This document shows positions 12,623 to 24,149 of a stretch of 64,000 nt of DNA, piece by piece. Numbering within the stretch: the first letter of the stretch is position 1; each line of letters opens with the position of its first letter. Below the pieces are notes generated by a model. The model saw only the letters and a list, made by a program, of their open reading frames with translations, did no database searches and was not told the DNA's origin. Origin of the DNA: Saururus chinensis. Lineage: Eukaryota; Streptophyta; Magnoliopsida; Piperales; Saururaceae. The translations under genes and the position numbers were made by a program. The stretch is from assembly GCA_035235625.1 (NCBI GenBank), contig CP141148.1, forward strand, positions 14,261,057 through 14,325,056. The letters run 5' to 3'.

Positions 12623-14188
12623 ATGGCCAATGGAAGAGTCTACGAAAGAAGAACCCAACCCGTCGGCCAAGATAACACTGGGGCGGAACCAGTAATGATC
12701 CCGACCCAGCAAGTCGCCGCCGCTCAGTCCTCTTCCGCCGCCGCTCCACACTTTGGCGTCAGCCCGTTTCCAGAGATGGAAGTGGAAATACCTCAGGCCA
12801 CCGCACCCCATTCACCCACTGGAACAAGCCAATCGCCCAGCGGCTGGGACCAAATTCTGGGGGCGCTCTCGTTGCTTCAGGTTCAAACCATAGAGGCCCA
12901 ACGAATATTTCTCCAGGAATTAAAGGCAGATCTTCGTTCACCTGTAGATCGCCAGCAAGCAACCCTGGACCAAATACGCAAGGATCAAGCCACTTGCCTA
13001 GTCGCGTTCACAGCAGGGTCAGTGCCTGCTCCTCATCCGGTCGCTTTTCCCCCAACGGCAGTAGCACGACCCCATGGCAAGGGCATTCTACAACGCCCAT
13101 CTGCAACTCTGTTTCCCCAAGGATCAGGTCGACCTGCACACAGCCCCTATCCACAGACATTCACCAATGATGTGCGTATGCCAGCCCCTTCAGCAGGACC
13201 AAGCCGTGTCCCGTCTGCATCTGTGTTGGGCAATGAACCCGCCCCAATTCCTCAGTGGCATGACAATGACGTATATTCAGAGGAAGTAGCAGAGGAGGGA
13301 ACCTATGGACCTACACCTAAGGCAAGCACAGTTCGTCTAAATTTTCTTGAATATTCTGGAGAAGATAACCCGCATGAGTGGGTTTCCCGAGCTGAGCGAT
13401 TTTTCACCTATCAAGGCACTCGACCCGACCAGCGTGTGCTGTTAGCGTCCTTCCACCTTAAGGGGGATGCTCTAGTATGGCTACAGCAGCTCGAACAACA
13501 AGAGGGCATTATCTCTTGGGATTATTTAGTAGCTGAATTATGTGCTTGTTTTGGGCCCAACGAATATGAGGATTTTGACTCTCGTTTGCACAATCTCCAA
13601 CAATCTTCTTCAATCAGAGCATATCAAACTGATTTTGCTAGACTGGCAACCATAGTGGAATGGACGGCATCAGCCCTTCTCTCTAAATTTATCAGTGGAC
13701 TGCTAGAGGACATTCAGGCTGAGGTAAGACAGTTTGAGCCAGCCAGCCTTCGCCAAGCTATCCGTCTTGCCCGCATTCAAGAGGAGCGACTTCAGCGCAT
13801 GCGAAGGGGTAATTGTGCCTTGCCAGTGAACCGCCCCCTCCCGGCTCACCCCGCCTCCACTCCGAGCCAGGTCAAGCGCCTTACCCCGGCTCAAATGGAG
13901 GATCGTCATTCCTATGGACTTTGCTTTAATTGCGATGAAAAGTTTGTTCCGGGACACAAGTGCAAGCGGCTAGACTCAGTTTTAATAATGGAAGAGGGAC
14001 ATGATATAGGTGATTGTTCAGCGTTTGATGAGATAGAGAGTGTGCCGGAAATCTCTATGCATTTGATGGCTCTTATGAACCCCGCACCTTTCGCGTGGCT
14101 GGGTCTATCAAACAGCAAACAATCTCCATCCTTATTGACAGCGGTAGTATGCATAATTTCATCAATGACAGAGTGGCTCGCAGGTTAG
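12623..14188 (+). CDS. Retrotransposon Gag (521 aa)
   Basis: Capsid-type protein of the Reina-like element. A low-complexity Pro/Ala/Ser/Gln-rich N-terminal third precedes the retrotransposon gag domain (about residues 235-390; [22 protein letters not shown] and LVWLQQL context). A Cys-His motif ([14 protein letters not shown]) follows at about residue 432. The start is the first ATG after the primer site. The C-terminal end runs out of frame relative to the protease, which starts in another frame by about 14095. Related elements usually have one gag-pol frame, so this is probably a frameshift mutation. Confidence 0.85.
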   Translation: MANGRVYERRTQPVGQDNTGAEPVMIPTQQVAAAQSSSAAAPHFGVSPFPEMEVEIPQATAPHSPTGTSQSPSGWDQILGALSLLQVQTIEAQRIFLQELKADLRSPVDRQQATLDQIRKDQATCLVAFTAGSVPAPHPVAFPPTAVARPHGKGILQRPSATLFPQGSGRPAHSPYPQTFTNDVRMPAPSAGPSRVPSASVLGNEPAPIPQWHDNDVYSEEVAEEGTYGPTPKASTVRLNFLEYSGEDNPHEWVSRAERFFTYQGTRPDQRVLLASFHLKGDALVWLQQLEQQEGIISWDYLVAELCACFGPNEYEDFDSRLHNLQQSSSIRAYQTDFARLATIVEWTASALLSKFISGLLEDIQAEVRQFEPASLRQAIRLARIQEERLQRMRRGNCALPVNRPLPAHPASTPSQVKRLTPAQMEDRHSYGLCFNCDEKFVPGHKCKRLDSVLIMEEGHDIGDCSAFDEIESVPEISMHLMALMNPAPFAWLGLSNSKQSPSLLTAVVCIISSMTEWLAG

Positions 14189-15105
14189 GGTGTATGATTC
14201 AGCCCTCTTCTTCCTTTGATGTGCTGATCGGAGATGGTAGGTATTTGCAGAGTAGTGGGGTATGTCTTTCTATCCCCCTGCTGATCCAAGGTCATATGTT
14301 TCCTATAGACTTGTTCTTGTTGCCTACCAAGGGGGCAGATATTGTGTTGGGCGTACAGTGGCTCCAAGAGCTGGGACCGATTACTTGGGATTTCAAACAA
14401 CTGCACATGGATTTTCTGTATGAGAATGAGCAAATTCAGTTATGTGGCCAGCAGCCAGGTACACTCCATTCAGTTCAGCCTATCAATTCTTTTGCTAAAT
14501 TTGCGGCCAAAGGACTTCTTTTGCAGTTATGCACTGAACCGGCCCCTGAGTCCACAATTCTTCCAGGGGATTTGGGCTCTCTCCTAGCCGAGTATGACCA
14601 CCTCTTTCAGGCGCCCACAGTTTTACCACCGGCTCGTAAGCATGATCATCGGATTTATATTCAGCCAGGCTGCCCACCAGCAAATGTCCGTCCCTACCGG
14701 TACCCTCAGTTGCAAAAAAATGAGATTGAACGGCTAGTCCAAGACATGCTTACTTCAGGACTTATTCGACCCAGCACCAGCCAGTACTCTTCTCCCGTAT
14801 TGCTTGTCCACAAAAAGGATGGTTCATGGCACTTTTGCTTGGATTATCGGGCCCTGAATGCTATTACTGTTAAGGACAAGTACCCCATCCCCGTGATCGA
14901 AGAGTTGCTTGATGAACTAGCTGGGGCGACTGTCTTTACTAAGCTAGATCTTCGTACGGGGTACCACCAGATTCGGATGCACCCACCCGATATACATAAG
15001 ACAGCTTTCCGTACACATGATGGCCATTATGAGTTTATGGTCATGCCCTTTGGTCTCTCTAATGCACCTTCCACTTTCCAGAGCTTGATGAATGATATTT
15101 TTTGA
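14095..15105 (+). pseudogene. Protease and reverse transcriptase N-terminal part
   Basis: Contains the retropepsin-like active site DSGS ([12 protein letters not shown]), then VLGVQWL, then reverse transcriptase motifs [34 protein letters not shown] and [12 protein letters not shown]. It ends at a premature TGA (15103-15105). The reading continues past it in the same frame to the catalytic FFDD (15133-15144), so the stop splits one domain. Confidence 0.88.
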
Positions 15106-15669
15106 CCTTATCTGAGGCGATTTGTATTGGTGTTTTTTGACGACATTTTGATTTATAGTCGCTCGTGGTCGGACCATCTGCAGCATATTCGTGAAGTATT
15201 CTCTACCCTGCTTCGTCAGGCTCTCTTTCTAAAAAAATCCAAGTGTGCTTTCGGGTTACCGTAGATTGATTATTTGGGGCATGTCATTTCAGCTGCAGGG
15301 GTGTCTACTGATCCTTCCAAGATTGAAGCTATTCTCCAATGGCCAACTCCAAAGAATGTTCGGGCACTACGGGGGTTTTTGGGCTTGACAGGTTATTACA
15401 GGCGTTTTATCAAGGGGTATGGAACCATAGCCACCCCCCTCACTACTCTCCTAAAAAAGGGTGCTTTTCATTGGACCTTTGAAGCACAATCCTCTTTTGC
15501 CGCTCTGAAGCAAGCCATGTGTTCCCCACCGGTACTAGCACTGCCAGATTTCTCCCACCCATTTGTCATTGACAGTGATGCCTCTTCTCATGGATTGGGG
15601 GCAGTGCTGATGCAGGAGGGAAGACCTATTGCTTATTTCTCTAAGGCAATATCCGGACGTACTGCCTAG
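15106..15669 (+). pseudogene. Reverse transcriptase C-terminal part and RNase H start
   Basis: Same frame as the preceding part. FFDDILIYS carries the two catalytic aspartates. A TAG at 15262-15264 interrupts; then DYLGHVIS, the thumb region (RGFLGLTGYYRRF) and the RNase H start (DSDASSHGLGAVL) follow up to a TAG at 15667-15669. Confidence 0.85.
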
Positions 15670-16668
15670 TTATCCACCTATGAGTTGGAGATGTTAGCCA
15701 TTGTTCATGCTGTGACGATGTGGAGACCTTATCTCTTGGGGCAGAAATTTCTTATTCGGACTGATCATCACAGCTTGCGTTACTTCCTCGATCAGAGAGT
15801 GGCCTCTCCTTCTCAGCAGAGATGGGTCTCAAAACTTCTGGGATATGATTATGAATTGGTTTATCGGAAGGGGCGTGAGAACCAAGCTGCGGATGCTCTT
15901 TCTCGCCAGTCAGAGGGTACTTATCTTACTACTATATCCATACCTACTTTTCCATTTATGGCTGATTTGCTTCTCGCCTATGAACAAGATGAGGAGGTCG
16001 CTGCACTTATTCTTAGGTTGCGTGGTGACCCACTCTGCTCTCCTCCTTTTGTTCTACAAGGTGATATACTGCTCTGGCGGGATAGATTGTGGATTCCTGC
16101 TGTTCCTTTGCTAAGGGAGCGACTTCTTCATTATTTTCATTCTTCACCTCTAGCTGGGCACGAGGGACAATTTCGGACATACAAGCGAATTTCTCAGAAT
16201 TGTTATTGGAAGGGTCTTAAAAGAGCTGTCAATGATTTTGTAGCCGCTTGTGATGTCTGTCAGCGGGCTAAGACCCTTACTTCCTCTCCTGCAAGATTAC
16301 TTCAGCCGTTGCCTATTCCCGAGCGCATTTGGGAAGACATATCTATGGATTTCATTGAGGGTTTACCCCTAGTTCATGGCAAAAGTGTCATTTTGGTTGT
16401 TGTTGATCGACTATCCAAATATGCACATTTTTCTTCCTTGGGTCACCCGTACACTGCAGGCCATGTGGCAGAAGTTTTTGTTCGAGATATTGCGAGACTT
16501 CATGGCATGCCACGTTCTATTGTCTCTGATCGCGACCTTGTCTTCTTATCCAAATTTTGGACTTCATTCTTTGAGCTCCAGGGCACCTCCTTGAAGACGA
16601 GTACAACCTATCATCCTCAAACAGACGGTCAAATAGAGGTTCTTAACCGCTGCCTTGAGCTGTACTAG
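15670..16668 (+). pseudogene. RNase H end and integrase
   Basis: RNase H continues (TYELEMLAIVHA, TDHHSL), then the integrase zinc-binding HHCC (H..H, CDVCQ) and core with the D-D-E residues in MDFIEGLP, VSDRD and QIEVLNR. It ends at a TAG (16666-16668) after the catalytic glutamate. The same frame is open on both sides of the stop. Confidence 0.87.
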
Positions 16669-16691
16669 CGCTGTTTTGCAGGTGATCATCC

Positions 16692-17396
16692 TTGTTGTGG
16701 CTTGCCCTCCTCCCTTGGGCTGAGTGGTCATATAATACTGCTCATCACACATCACTGGGATCCACGCCTTTTCAAGTGGTTTATGGCAGACCTCCACCTA
16801 CCATTCTCTCTTATGTGCCACATCGGTCAGCTGTGGCAGCTATTGACCAATCCTTACAGGAGAGAGATGAAGTACTACGTGCCCTCAAACAAAACTTGAC
16901 AGCAGCCCAAAACAGAATGAAACAAGTTTATGATCGTTCTCATACTGATAGAGAATTCTGCGTAGGTGATTGGGTTTATGTGCGGCTTCAACCTTATCGG
17001 CAAGTGTCAGCCTGTTCTACTAGCCACCATAAGCTGCTGCCTTCTTTTTATGGTCCCTATTTGATTGTGGAAAAGGTGGGTGCAGTTGCTTATAAGCTTC
17101 AGCTGCCTCCTACAACACGCATTCATCCTGTCTTCCACGTCTCTCGGCTTCGTCATTTCGTGGGAGATCCCTCTACTGTGTCGCCCATTCCACCACCATC
17201 AGTTCCCCAGTCGATTCCTACTCCACTTCTGACTCCAACTGCTATTCAGGCCACTCGAAGAATTCGCCGTCAGGGTTGTCTCGTCACTGAAGTCCTGGTT
17301 GCGTAGAAAGATCAACCATTAGAGGACGCCACCTGGATACTTGAAGAAGACTTTCTCAGCCAATTTCCTAATTGGTCGCCTTGAGGACAAGTCGTT
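16692..17396 (+). pseudogene. Integrase C-terminal region with decayed chromodomain-like end
   Basis: After a one-base frame change near 16685 the reading shows SYNTAHHTSLGSTPFQVVYGR and the GPY/F-type stretch (FYGPYLIVEKVGAVAYKLQLP). A TAG at 17304-17306 sits where related chromodomains have tryptophan, followed by PLEDATWI. A last frame change precedes the 3' LTR. Confidence 0.8.
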
Positions 17397-17400
17397 TTTC

Positions 17401-17413
17401 AAGGGTGGAGAAA
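17401..17413 (+). promoter_or_regulatory. Polypurine tract
   Basis: AAGGGTGGAGAAA, purines but for one T, lies directly before the 3' LTR, where plus-strand DNA synthesis starts. Confidence 0.75.
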
Positions 17414-17817
17414 TGTTATGTTTTGCAGAGTTAGAATGTTATGTTTTGCCGTAGTTAGATATTAGTTAGGTAGTTATGATAACGTGCACATACGTAGTGA
17501 TGTTAGGTGCACGTGGCTTTGTTTTTAATAAGTTATTAGTTAGTTCTCATCTATGTAGCTAGTTCACTTTTTATATGTAGCTTGATAGCTTAGGTCAGCC
17601 TTAAATAGGCTTTAGCGTGTAATCCAGAATTAATGAAAGATTAGTACTTTTCTTCTCTCTGTCGTTTCTCTCTCCCGACTCTTTTTCCTATTCAGGATCG
17701 CACCTCCAACTGCAAGTGCGTCCCTTTTCTCTCCCCTCAACGCCTCTACCCCAATCTCTTAGACTCTTTTCTAAATCCTCAATAAATCTATGTTAGATCT
17801 CTGGTTGGTTCATAACA
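17414..17817 (+). repeat. 3' LTR of the Reina-like element
   Basis: 404 bp, the partner of 12180-12583. The split MITE resumes directly after it. Confidence 0.93.
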
Positions 17818-17871
17818 GTTATTGATCTTAAATATAAACGCCTCATAAGTATTCCTTACACTCCTCACGAA
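17818..17871. mobile_element. Right half of the MITE split by the gypsy element
   Basis: aacgcctcataag, ttccttacactc and cataaaaaatat match the right arm of the MITEs at 36146-36360 and 44912-45126. Confidence 0.6.
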
Positions 17872-18345
17872 CATAAAAAATATTTTTTTAAAATAAAAAT
17901 GATCTTCACTCAATAAATCTATTTACTAAATTTTTAATTAAATTACATAGGCGAAAGCGAAATTTTTGTAAGTTCCCGTCAAAATTCAATTACAAAGATT
18001 TTTACATAGTTGAGTAAACATCAATATTGAAAATAATTTCCTCTTGTGAACTGCGTGACCAGACCCGGTAACCAGGTTACATAAAGCTCCAATTAACAAC
18101 TATGTACTATATTCGAAGGCGTATATACCATAGTCATGAACCAGTGGTGAAGGAGGTCAAACGCGTTCTACCACTGTCACTATCACTGACATAATCGGTA
18201 GCAGAGAATCTCCAAACTTGGAAAGGGGCTACGGCTCTCTTGGACACACCGTCAACCGTCACATCACACACGTGCCGACAAGCATAATTAGCTTTACCCG
18301 CTATCATAACGATAAATCCGCGTCAGTCTCTTTTCGGGGAACTGC
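17872..18345. other. 5' flank of ATPase-like copy 2
   Basis: No gene is seen. AT-rich sequence turns GC-richer from about 18050 towards the gene, as expected for a promoter region. Confidence 0.5.
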
Positions 18346-18353
18346 TATATATA
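18346..18353 (+). promoter_or_regulatory. TATA box of ATPase-like copy 2
   Basis: TATATATA lies 89 bp before the ATG at 18442 in a GC-rich surround. Spacing suits a short 5' UTR. The start site itself is not visible. Confidence 0.6.
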
Positions 18354-18441
18354 CGCGACGGCGCGCACACTTCCCCGACCAACACGGAGGGAAAATCTTG
18401 GAGTTTATCAGATTGCTGCGGGCTCGCACTGGGAGGGCGAA

Positions 18442-21400
18442 ATGGAGGGCTACTTGCTTGAGAACCTCGGCAGCAAGCAGCTGAAGAACTCGTCGGAAGA
18501 GGCGCTTCAGGGGTGGCGCCGGGCGGCCGCCGCCGTCATAAGCCGGAAGCGCCTGCTTCGCTCTCTGTCGGGGCGGCTTGAAGCGGAGGCGACGCGGAAG
18601 ACGAATCTGGTTTTGATTTGATTGTTTTTTCTATCTACTTAGGCCTATCAGTTTGTGTTCGAATCGTCTTTTTTTTTTCTTCTTCCGATCCTTGCGTTAA
18701 TTGTTGTTGATATGATTGTTTGGTCGTTTATGTATGTGTGGTTTAAATTAGTCGTTAAACATCATCATCTCTGTTGAGTAATAATTTGGATGATTTTTGT
18801 GCGATGTTTAGATTTGGGTTGCTTGTATTTGTGCTCTGCTATATTGATTATTGCCTTCTTTTGTGTGTTCTGATGGGTTTTTATCTGACGAATTGATTGA
18901 TGTGAGTTTGTATTAAGTATGAGTTTGGAGGATAATGTGATTATCAATAGTAAAATTTGCTCTAGACATCCGTTATCTCGTACCATTTTCTTTGTCTGCC
19001 TAAATTGTGTGAGTTCAGTTATGTTCTTTTCTACAGAGTCTGCATAATCACATCCATGATACACTTCGTGTTAGCTGATGTTTTATTCATCTATCTGCGA
19101 GAAGTGACTCACACCATTATATTTGCAACCTGCAGGAGAAATTAAGAGATGCAAATTTGTTGTCAGGAGCTGCCTGTGAATTGAAAACTGGTATGGTTGT
19201 TTTGTATGCGAGATGCTCCTGTTTGAAAATCATGAGAGTTATTTGTTAGCTACAATTATTACTGTGTGATCCCTTTCAATAAAAAAAACTGTTCTTATTT
19301 GCTTCAAACTTGTCTAGGCTGTTTTTCCAGTGAGTATGCTGTGCCTGAAGAAGTTAAAGCAGCCGGATTTCAGATTTGTGCTGATGAATTGCAGTCTATC
19401 GTAGATGGACATAACTTCGAGAAACTTGCATTTCATGGTGGGGTAGAGGGAGTTGCGAACAAATTATCCACATCGACCAGCAGTGGGCTTGATGCAACCG
19501 GGCAAACTTTGATAACCAGACGACAAATTTATGGAAGTGATAATTTTTCCAAAATTGAGGCAAAGAGTTTAATGAAGTTCATATGGACATCACTGCATTG
19601 CAAAACCACATATATTATGCTTGCAGTTTTTGCCCTTGTCTCTCTAATTGGGATATTTGCAGGAGGTTGGCCAAAACGCAGCTATAATGGGCTTGCTGTA
19701 GTTGTGAGCATCCTCTTGGTTGTGTTTGTGATAAAAATTACTGATGGCCAGCAATCTTTTCAGTTTAAGGGTTTGGACATTGGAGAAAAGACATGCTGCG
19801 TGCAGGTCACACGAAATGGACTGCAACAGAAGATCTCAATTTATGATTTACTCCCTGGAGATGTAGTCCATTTAGCAATTGGTGATCGAGTCCCTGCTGA
19901 TGGGCTTTTCATATCTGGATATTCAGTCTTAGTGGGTGAATCAAATTTGACGGGTGAGAGTGAACTTCTTGCTGCAAACAGAGATGATCCATTTCTTCTT
20001 TCTGGCACCATAATCCAAGATGGTAGTTGTAGGATGCTCGTAACTACTGTAGGAATGAGGACCCAAGGGGACAAGCTGATGAATGCCCTTAGTGAAGGAG
20101 GACAGGAAGAGTTATGGCATATAAAAAAACTGGGATGCTTTTTCATTTTTTTGACATTTGTTGTTTTGTTTCAAGGCATTTTGACCAAGAAATATGGAGC
20201 CTACCAATGCTGGAATGGAGATGATGCTTTGGAGATTTTAGAAAATTTTGCTGCTGCCATTGTAATTGTATTTGTCTCAGTTCCTGAGGCATTACCTTTA
20301 GCAGTTACCTTAAGCCTTAACATTGCCATGGAGTCGATGCTAAGCACTAAGGATCTTGTCCGCACGTTGGCTCCTTGCGGAACAAGAGAGTCTGCTGCTG
20401 AAGTGAACACAACTTACGCAAAGCCTGAAGTTACAAAATGTGATACTCTCAAAGACGGGCGAAGCTCTATCTCGGGTCCTGTTTCCGATAAGAAGAATAA
20501 GGACAAATTGAATGAAGTGATCGCTAAAATTCAGGTGTACCTACATGCGTCTCTAGGTTTGCGTAAAATGGAACTGAGATTTGTCACATTGTATAAGTAT
20601 AATGCCTATATATCTGTGTAAATAACAATATTTTATATGTGAGAACGCTAAAGATCATTAAAGTATGTTGAAGACATGATAAAAGAATGTAAGACCAATT
20701 ATATCAGGACGAATTGGGGATGGATGCCTTTTATTTATAAAATAATTTTAAATAATCAGTAATTTTCTTTTTTATACTGTTCAGGTGGCAAAAGAGAGCG
20801 CTAACGTGATCATTCTTACTGATGATTTTTCAACAATTGTGGCTGGGGTCAAGTGGCGCTGCTCAGATTATGTACTCATCATCCATAATCTCGTGGAGTT
20901 TCAACTAAATGTCAATGTGGCTTCTGTGTTTATAAATTTATGTTCTGCATGCTTGACGGGTATATGAACCTGTTCTTAGCTCTTTTGTTCTTTAGAAGCT
21001 ATCTAATGTATTTTCCTGAATTATTGTCCTATTACTGTGCATTTTCTTATAAATTTGTCAACATCTAGGAAGTGCACCTCTCACAGCCGTGCAGCTTCTC
21101 TGGGTCAACTTGCTCATGGACACTCTTTGGGCATTGGCTTTAGTCACTCTGCCAACCCAGGAGAAACTGATGAAAAATGTGCAGCTAACTAGCAATGTTA
21201 TGTGGAGTAATGTATTGGGGCGATTGCTATCTCAGTTGGCTGTTATCTGGTATCTCGAAACAGAAGGGGAAATGTTATTTGGCATTGGAGATCTAGATTC
21301 AGAGCTGATACTAAATATTCTAGTATTGAATTTGTCTGTCTTTTTCCAGGTAAATAGTAGATATGGCTTTTACTGGCTTTGATCATGTTGAATCAAATAA

Positions 21401-22213
21401 TATCTTTAGACTTTGCAGGAAGTAGTTGTTGTTAATCAACATTATAGACATTTTTGACATTGTGGAATGTCCACTAATATATATTTTTTACTTTGCAGAT
21501 ATATAACTTGAGAAGCTCTGAAAGTACAGTGAAGATTGATTTCTTTGATGAAATTTTAAAGAATAATATATTCGTGTGTGTGCTCATTTTTGCTCTCATT
21601 TTTGATGTCATGATTGCTGAATTTCTTAGAGACAGAATGCCAGTCATCTTGTCTCAGTGGTTCTTTAGCCTTCTTCTCGGATTTCAATGTATGCAAACAA
21701 AATTACTCCTATGGCAAGTGATAGGGAAAGTGGAGGAGTCAGTAGATAGTTCTAAAGGTCTGGGGCCTAATAAGTCAGCTGTACTTTTCGGGTCTGCAGG
21801 GAGTTTAGTAAGAGTAGCTACTGGAGACAATGAAATTAGTGAAAACTTAATTGTTAGGCACTGTGAAAGCCTGAAGGATGAAACAACTTTTGCTGATTAC
21901 CTCATCTTCCAGAAGCAGAATTGTAAAGAAGTTAATGAAGCAACCCAAAACATAGAGGTACAAATACGAAATTGTTGCTTATAACATTCTTGCTGGTGAT
22001 GTAATGTTGACTATAATGTGGCTTTGTTGGACTGGTGATATTGCACAGCTTCCACTTTTAGACAAGCATACTTCGGTGACACACTGGAGTCCCACAAGTA
22101 AGGAACTTTCTGCTGCCGTCAGGACTGCTGAAAATGACACTGAAGAAGTTCATAAAGCAGATGTTGAGCCTACTCTACACTATGAAAAAGTAAAAGTTTT
22201 TATCCGCTTCTGA
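18442..22213 (+). CDS. P2B (autoinhibited) Ca2+-ATPase-like protein lacking the catalytic headpiece, copy 2 (complete, 839 aa)
   Basis: Exons: 18442-18609, 19136-19190, 19318-20534, 20785-20959, 21069-21349, 21499-21957, 22049-22213; all GT-AG, phases fit, no internal stop. Residues 1-74 resemble the N-terminal regulatory, calmodulin-binding region of plant ACA pumps (NSSEEALQGWRR, then RLEAEATRKTN). TM1 and TM2 lie at about 173-214, the actuator TGES at 286-289, TM3 at about 345-362 and TM4 with PEAL at 397-400 (family: PEGL). The phosphorylation motif DKTGT is missing (about 446-453 reads VTKCDTLK). At residue 481 the sequence resumes just before TM5, so several hundred residues of nucleotide-binding and phosphorylation domain are absent. 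The intron there is 250 bp. TM5-TM10 follow, with VNLLMDT in TM6, then an unusual tail of about 125 residues without a known domain. Catalysis is not expected. It may be a fossil or a non-enzymatic membrane protein, such as a regulator of true pumps (speculative). The open frame in both copies argues against simple decay. Confidence 0.8.
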
Positions 22214-22357
22214 ATGATAAAAGATGAGAAGTGACAGACCTTTATTCCTTCTTACTCTTGCCTAATCAGTCTACTGATTAGTTAAATGTGTTGGGAATGG
22301 ATGAGGTAGAGGGGAGACTGCATACTAATCTGGCCATCCTTACCTTTTCTCAAACAG

Positions 22358-22841
22358 GGAATGTGGTGATCAAAATGGGGATTACATTGCTGGTATTTGG
22401 AACTAAGCTGTGTTCCTGTGGGTTTATAAATAGATAGTGTTGTTTCACTGTATATTCTGAAATCTGTGATGATAGACAGAATATGTAGTAAAAACTATCT
22501 TTTCCAGGACTGCTATTCGAAGTTGTGTTCTACATATCAAACAACTGGACCCAGAAATATTGTTTTCCCTGGAGAACTTTTTTTATTATGGGGCATGTTC
22601 ATCCCTGAACTTTTCCATTGCCCCAAGAAAATACTCTTTTAGATTGGTGCTTGTTTAAATTGTATCTAGTCCTGAGCTCCATTTAAGTTACATTTACTTA
22701 ACATCCTTTGTTTTCTTCCTCATACAGATCTGGCCCTGCCAAGGAGGGAGCCCAAAAGTGAAAAGAATGGACCCACATGGGCACTCTAGGGGGCAAAGAT
22801 GCTGTCCCGGTAGATTGAAAGATCCAACTCAAAAGAATATG
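22358..22841 (+). other. Candidate downstream exons of ATPase-like copy 2
   Basis: 22728-22841 is a 38-codon phase-0 open stretch with AG before and GT after, matching 3707-3820 of copy 1. The counterpart of exon 8 (from 22358) has lost one G and its donor, so it would be out of frame. Because exon 8 is phase 0 on both sides, skipping it would keep the frame. Splicing from exon 7 at AAA|gtaaaag would be required. Confidence 0.4.
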
Positions 22842-22941
22842 GTAATCTTTCTTATCTGTGTTCTCTATCATTCTGGGAGAATTTTTGTCCTCGTAATATT
22901 CTGCCAACCACAGGTTCAGACTGCAAATATGTTAATTTTTT

Positions 22942-24140
22942 GAATGCGTCTATTCCCCCCCATTTTTTACACTCTCATAAAAATTATAGCATGACTCATG
23001 TGTACCCCTACCCATCCCAATTTAATAATATTTTAAACCCAAAAAGCCAAAGGTCATCTCCTTCTCCAGCGCCGGCGGGACCAAGCGATTTGCTTTGTCA
23101 CTGGCGCCGACGCTGGAAAAAGCACCTATGCCGAACTCACCGTGGCTGGCCATGGCTATCTGCAGCAACACTAGCCAGAGCGGCGGTGCTTGGCTGGCCA
23201 GAGCCTTGCTATGGCCAGATCAACCTCTAGCAAGAGGGCCAAAATGATCTCTGGCCAGAGCAACCGCCACCTCTGGCCAGAGAGGTATAAAGAACTTGAT
23301 GGCACAGAGGGAAATGCCTTCTTCAACAACTTATCCACGGCAAGAGTGATCCCAAAAGAGATGTCCAAGTGCAACAGCCCGATAGCCTAACATGCAATTT
23401 TGAGTGCAAAGGATTTTTTTTTGCGAGTGCAACAAAATCAAAATGTTGCTTCATCACTAAAACTGGGAAAAGGTTACGAACTTTTCCACTCACTGTCTGG
23501 AGTCCTTTGGAAGTATCCCCAGTTGGTGCATCGGATGCATGGGCATGACCAGTCGAGCCATTTTGAGGGCGACCCATTAGTAGAACTGGGATTTTGGTCG
23601 ATGACCGCATATGGGTAGTGCAGTTGTGAGCTTTTCTGCAACTCTTTCGAAGAAGCTAAGGAGATGTAGTTGTTAGAGGAAGAAGTACAACAACAAGAAG
23701 AGACTGAACTAAATGGTCAGGAGTTGTGGATGATGGAAGGAGACAATCGAGGCGGTGAAGGGAGCGATGGGGGGGACGCGGACCTAGGCGCCAAGTGCCA
23801 AAGTACAGAAGCAATCTCCATTGACAAGAAGAGAGGGACCACCTCTTGAGTCATAACGAAGGTGGGGGACACCAACTCACCTTTTGCATCATGAGTCTAT
23901 GTTGCTTTTGTTCTTTGGTTCCAGCCCAAAGATTGTATGTTTATTTGTATGGAGATCTAGCCAGTCTCCGCCATGGCAGCGGCCGGTATCAGTGCCCGAG
24001 AGAACGGGGAGAGATGATGGTGTTGTCGTGTTGGGGTGGCCATTAAGTAAAACAGTGGGGTGCAACAACTGGGGGGGAGGGGTTGAGTAATAAAAAATTT
24101 TCAACTCTTTTTACTTGTTGGGGGGTACTGAGACACATTC
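22942..24140. mobile_element. Non-autonomous TIR DNA transposon, Mutator-like (1199 bp), with GC-rich cargo
   Basis: The ends are imperfect inverted repeats: GAATGCGTCTATTCCCCCC at the left against GAATGTGTCTC then a run of Cs on the minus strand at the right. A 9-bp target duplication flanks it, taatttttt (22933-22941) and taatgtttt (24141-24149), with one mismatch. Block A holds the empty site near 3908. The interior (about 23060-24060) is much more GC-rich than its surroundings and contains repeated CTGGCCAGAG. This could be a captured gene fragment (Pack-MULE style). No transposase is seen. Confidence 0.75.
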
Positions 24141-24149
24141 TAATGTTTT

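Larger units (their letters stand above)
12180..17817 (+). mobile_element. Ty3/gypsy chromovirus, Reina-like, full structure but coding-defective (5638 bp)
   Basis: Two 404-bp LTRs (TGTTAT...TAACA), a methionine-tRNA primer site, gag, protease, reverse transcriptase, RNase H, integrase and a decayed chromodomain-like end are in order. The 5-bp target duplication has one mismatch. The LTRs differ at 9 of 404 positions by my count, so the insertion is fairly young. Five in-frame stops (15103, 15262, 15667, 16666, 17304) and frame changes near 14090, 16690 and 17385 prevent a full polyprotein, so mobility would need help from another copy. The small size and short LTRs suggest the Reina clade; that placement is inferred. 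Confidence 0.92.

Noticed and set aside
18442-22213. Reading the ATPase-like gene as a normal full-length Ca2+ pump
   Set aside because: DKTGT and the nucleotide-binding domain are absent, and the intron at the junction is too short to hide them.
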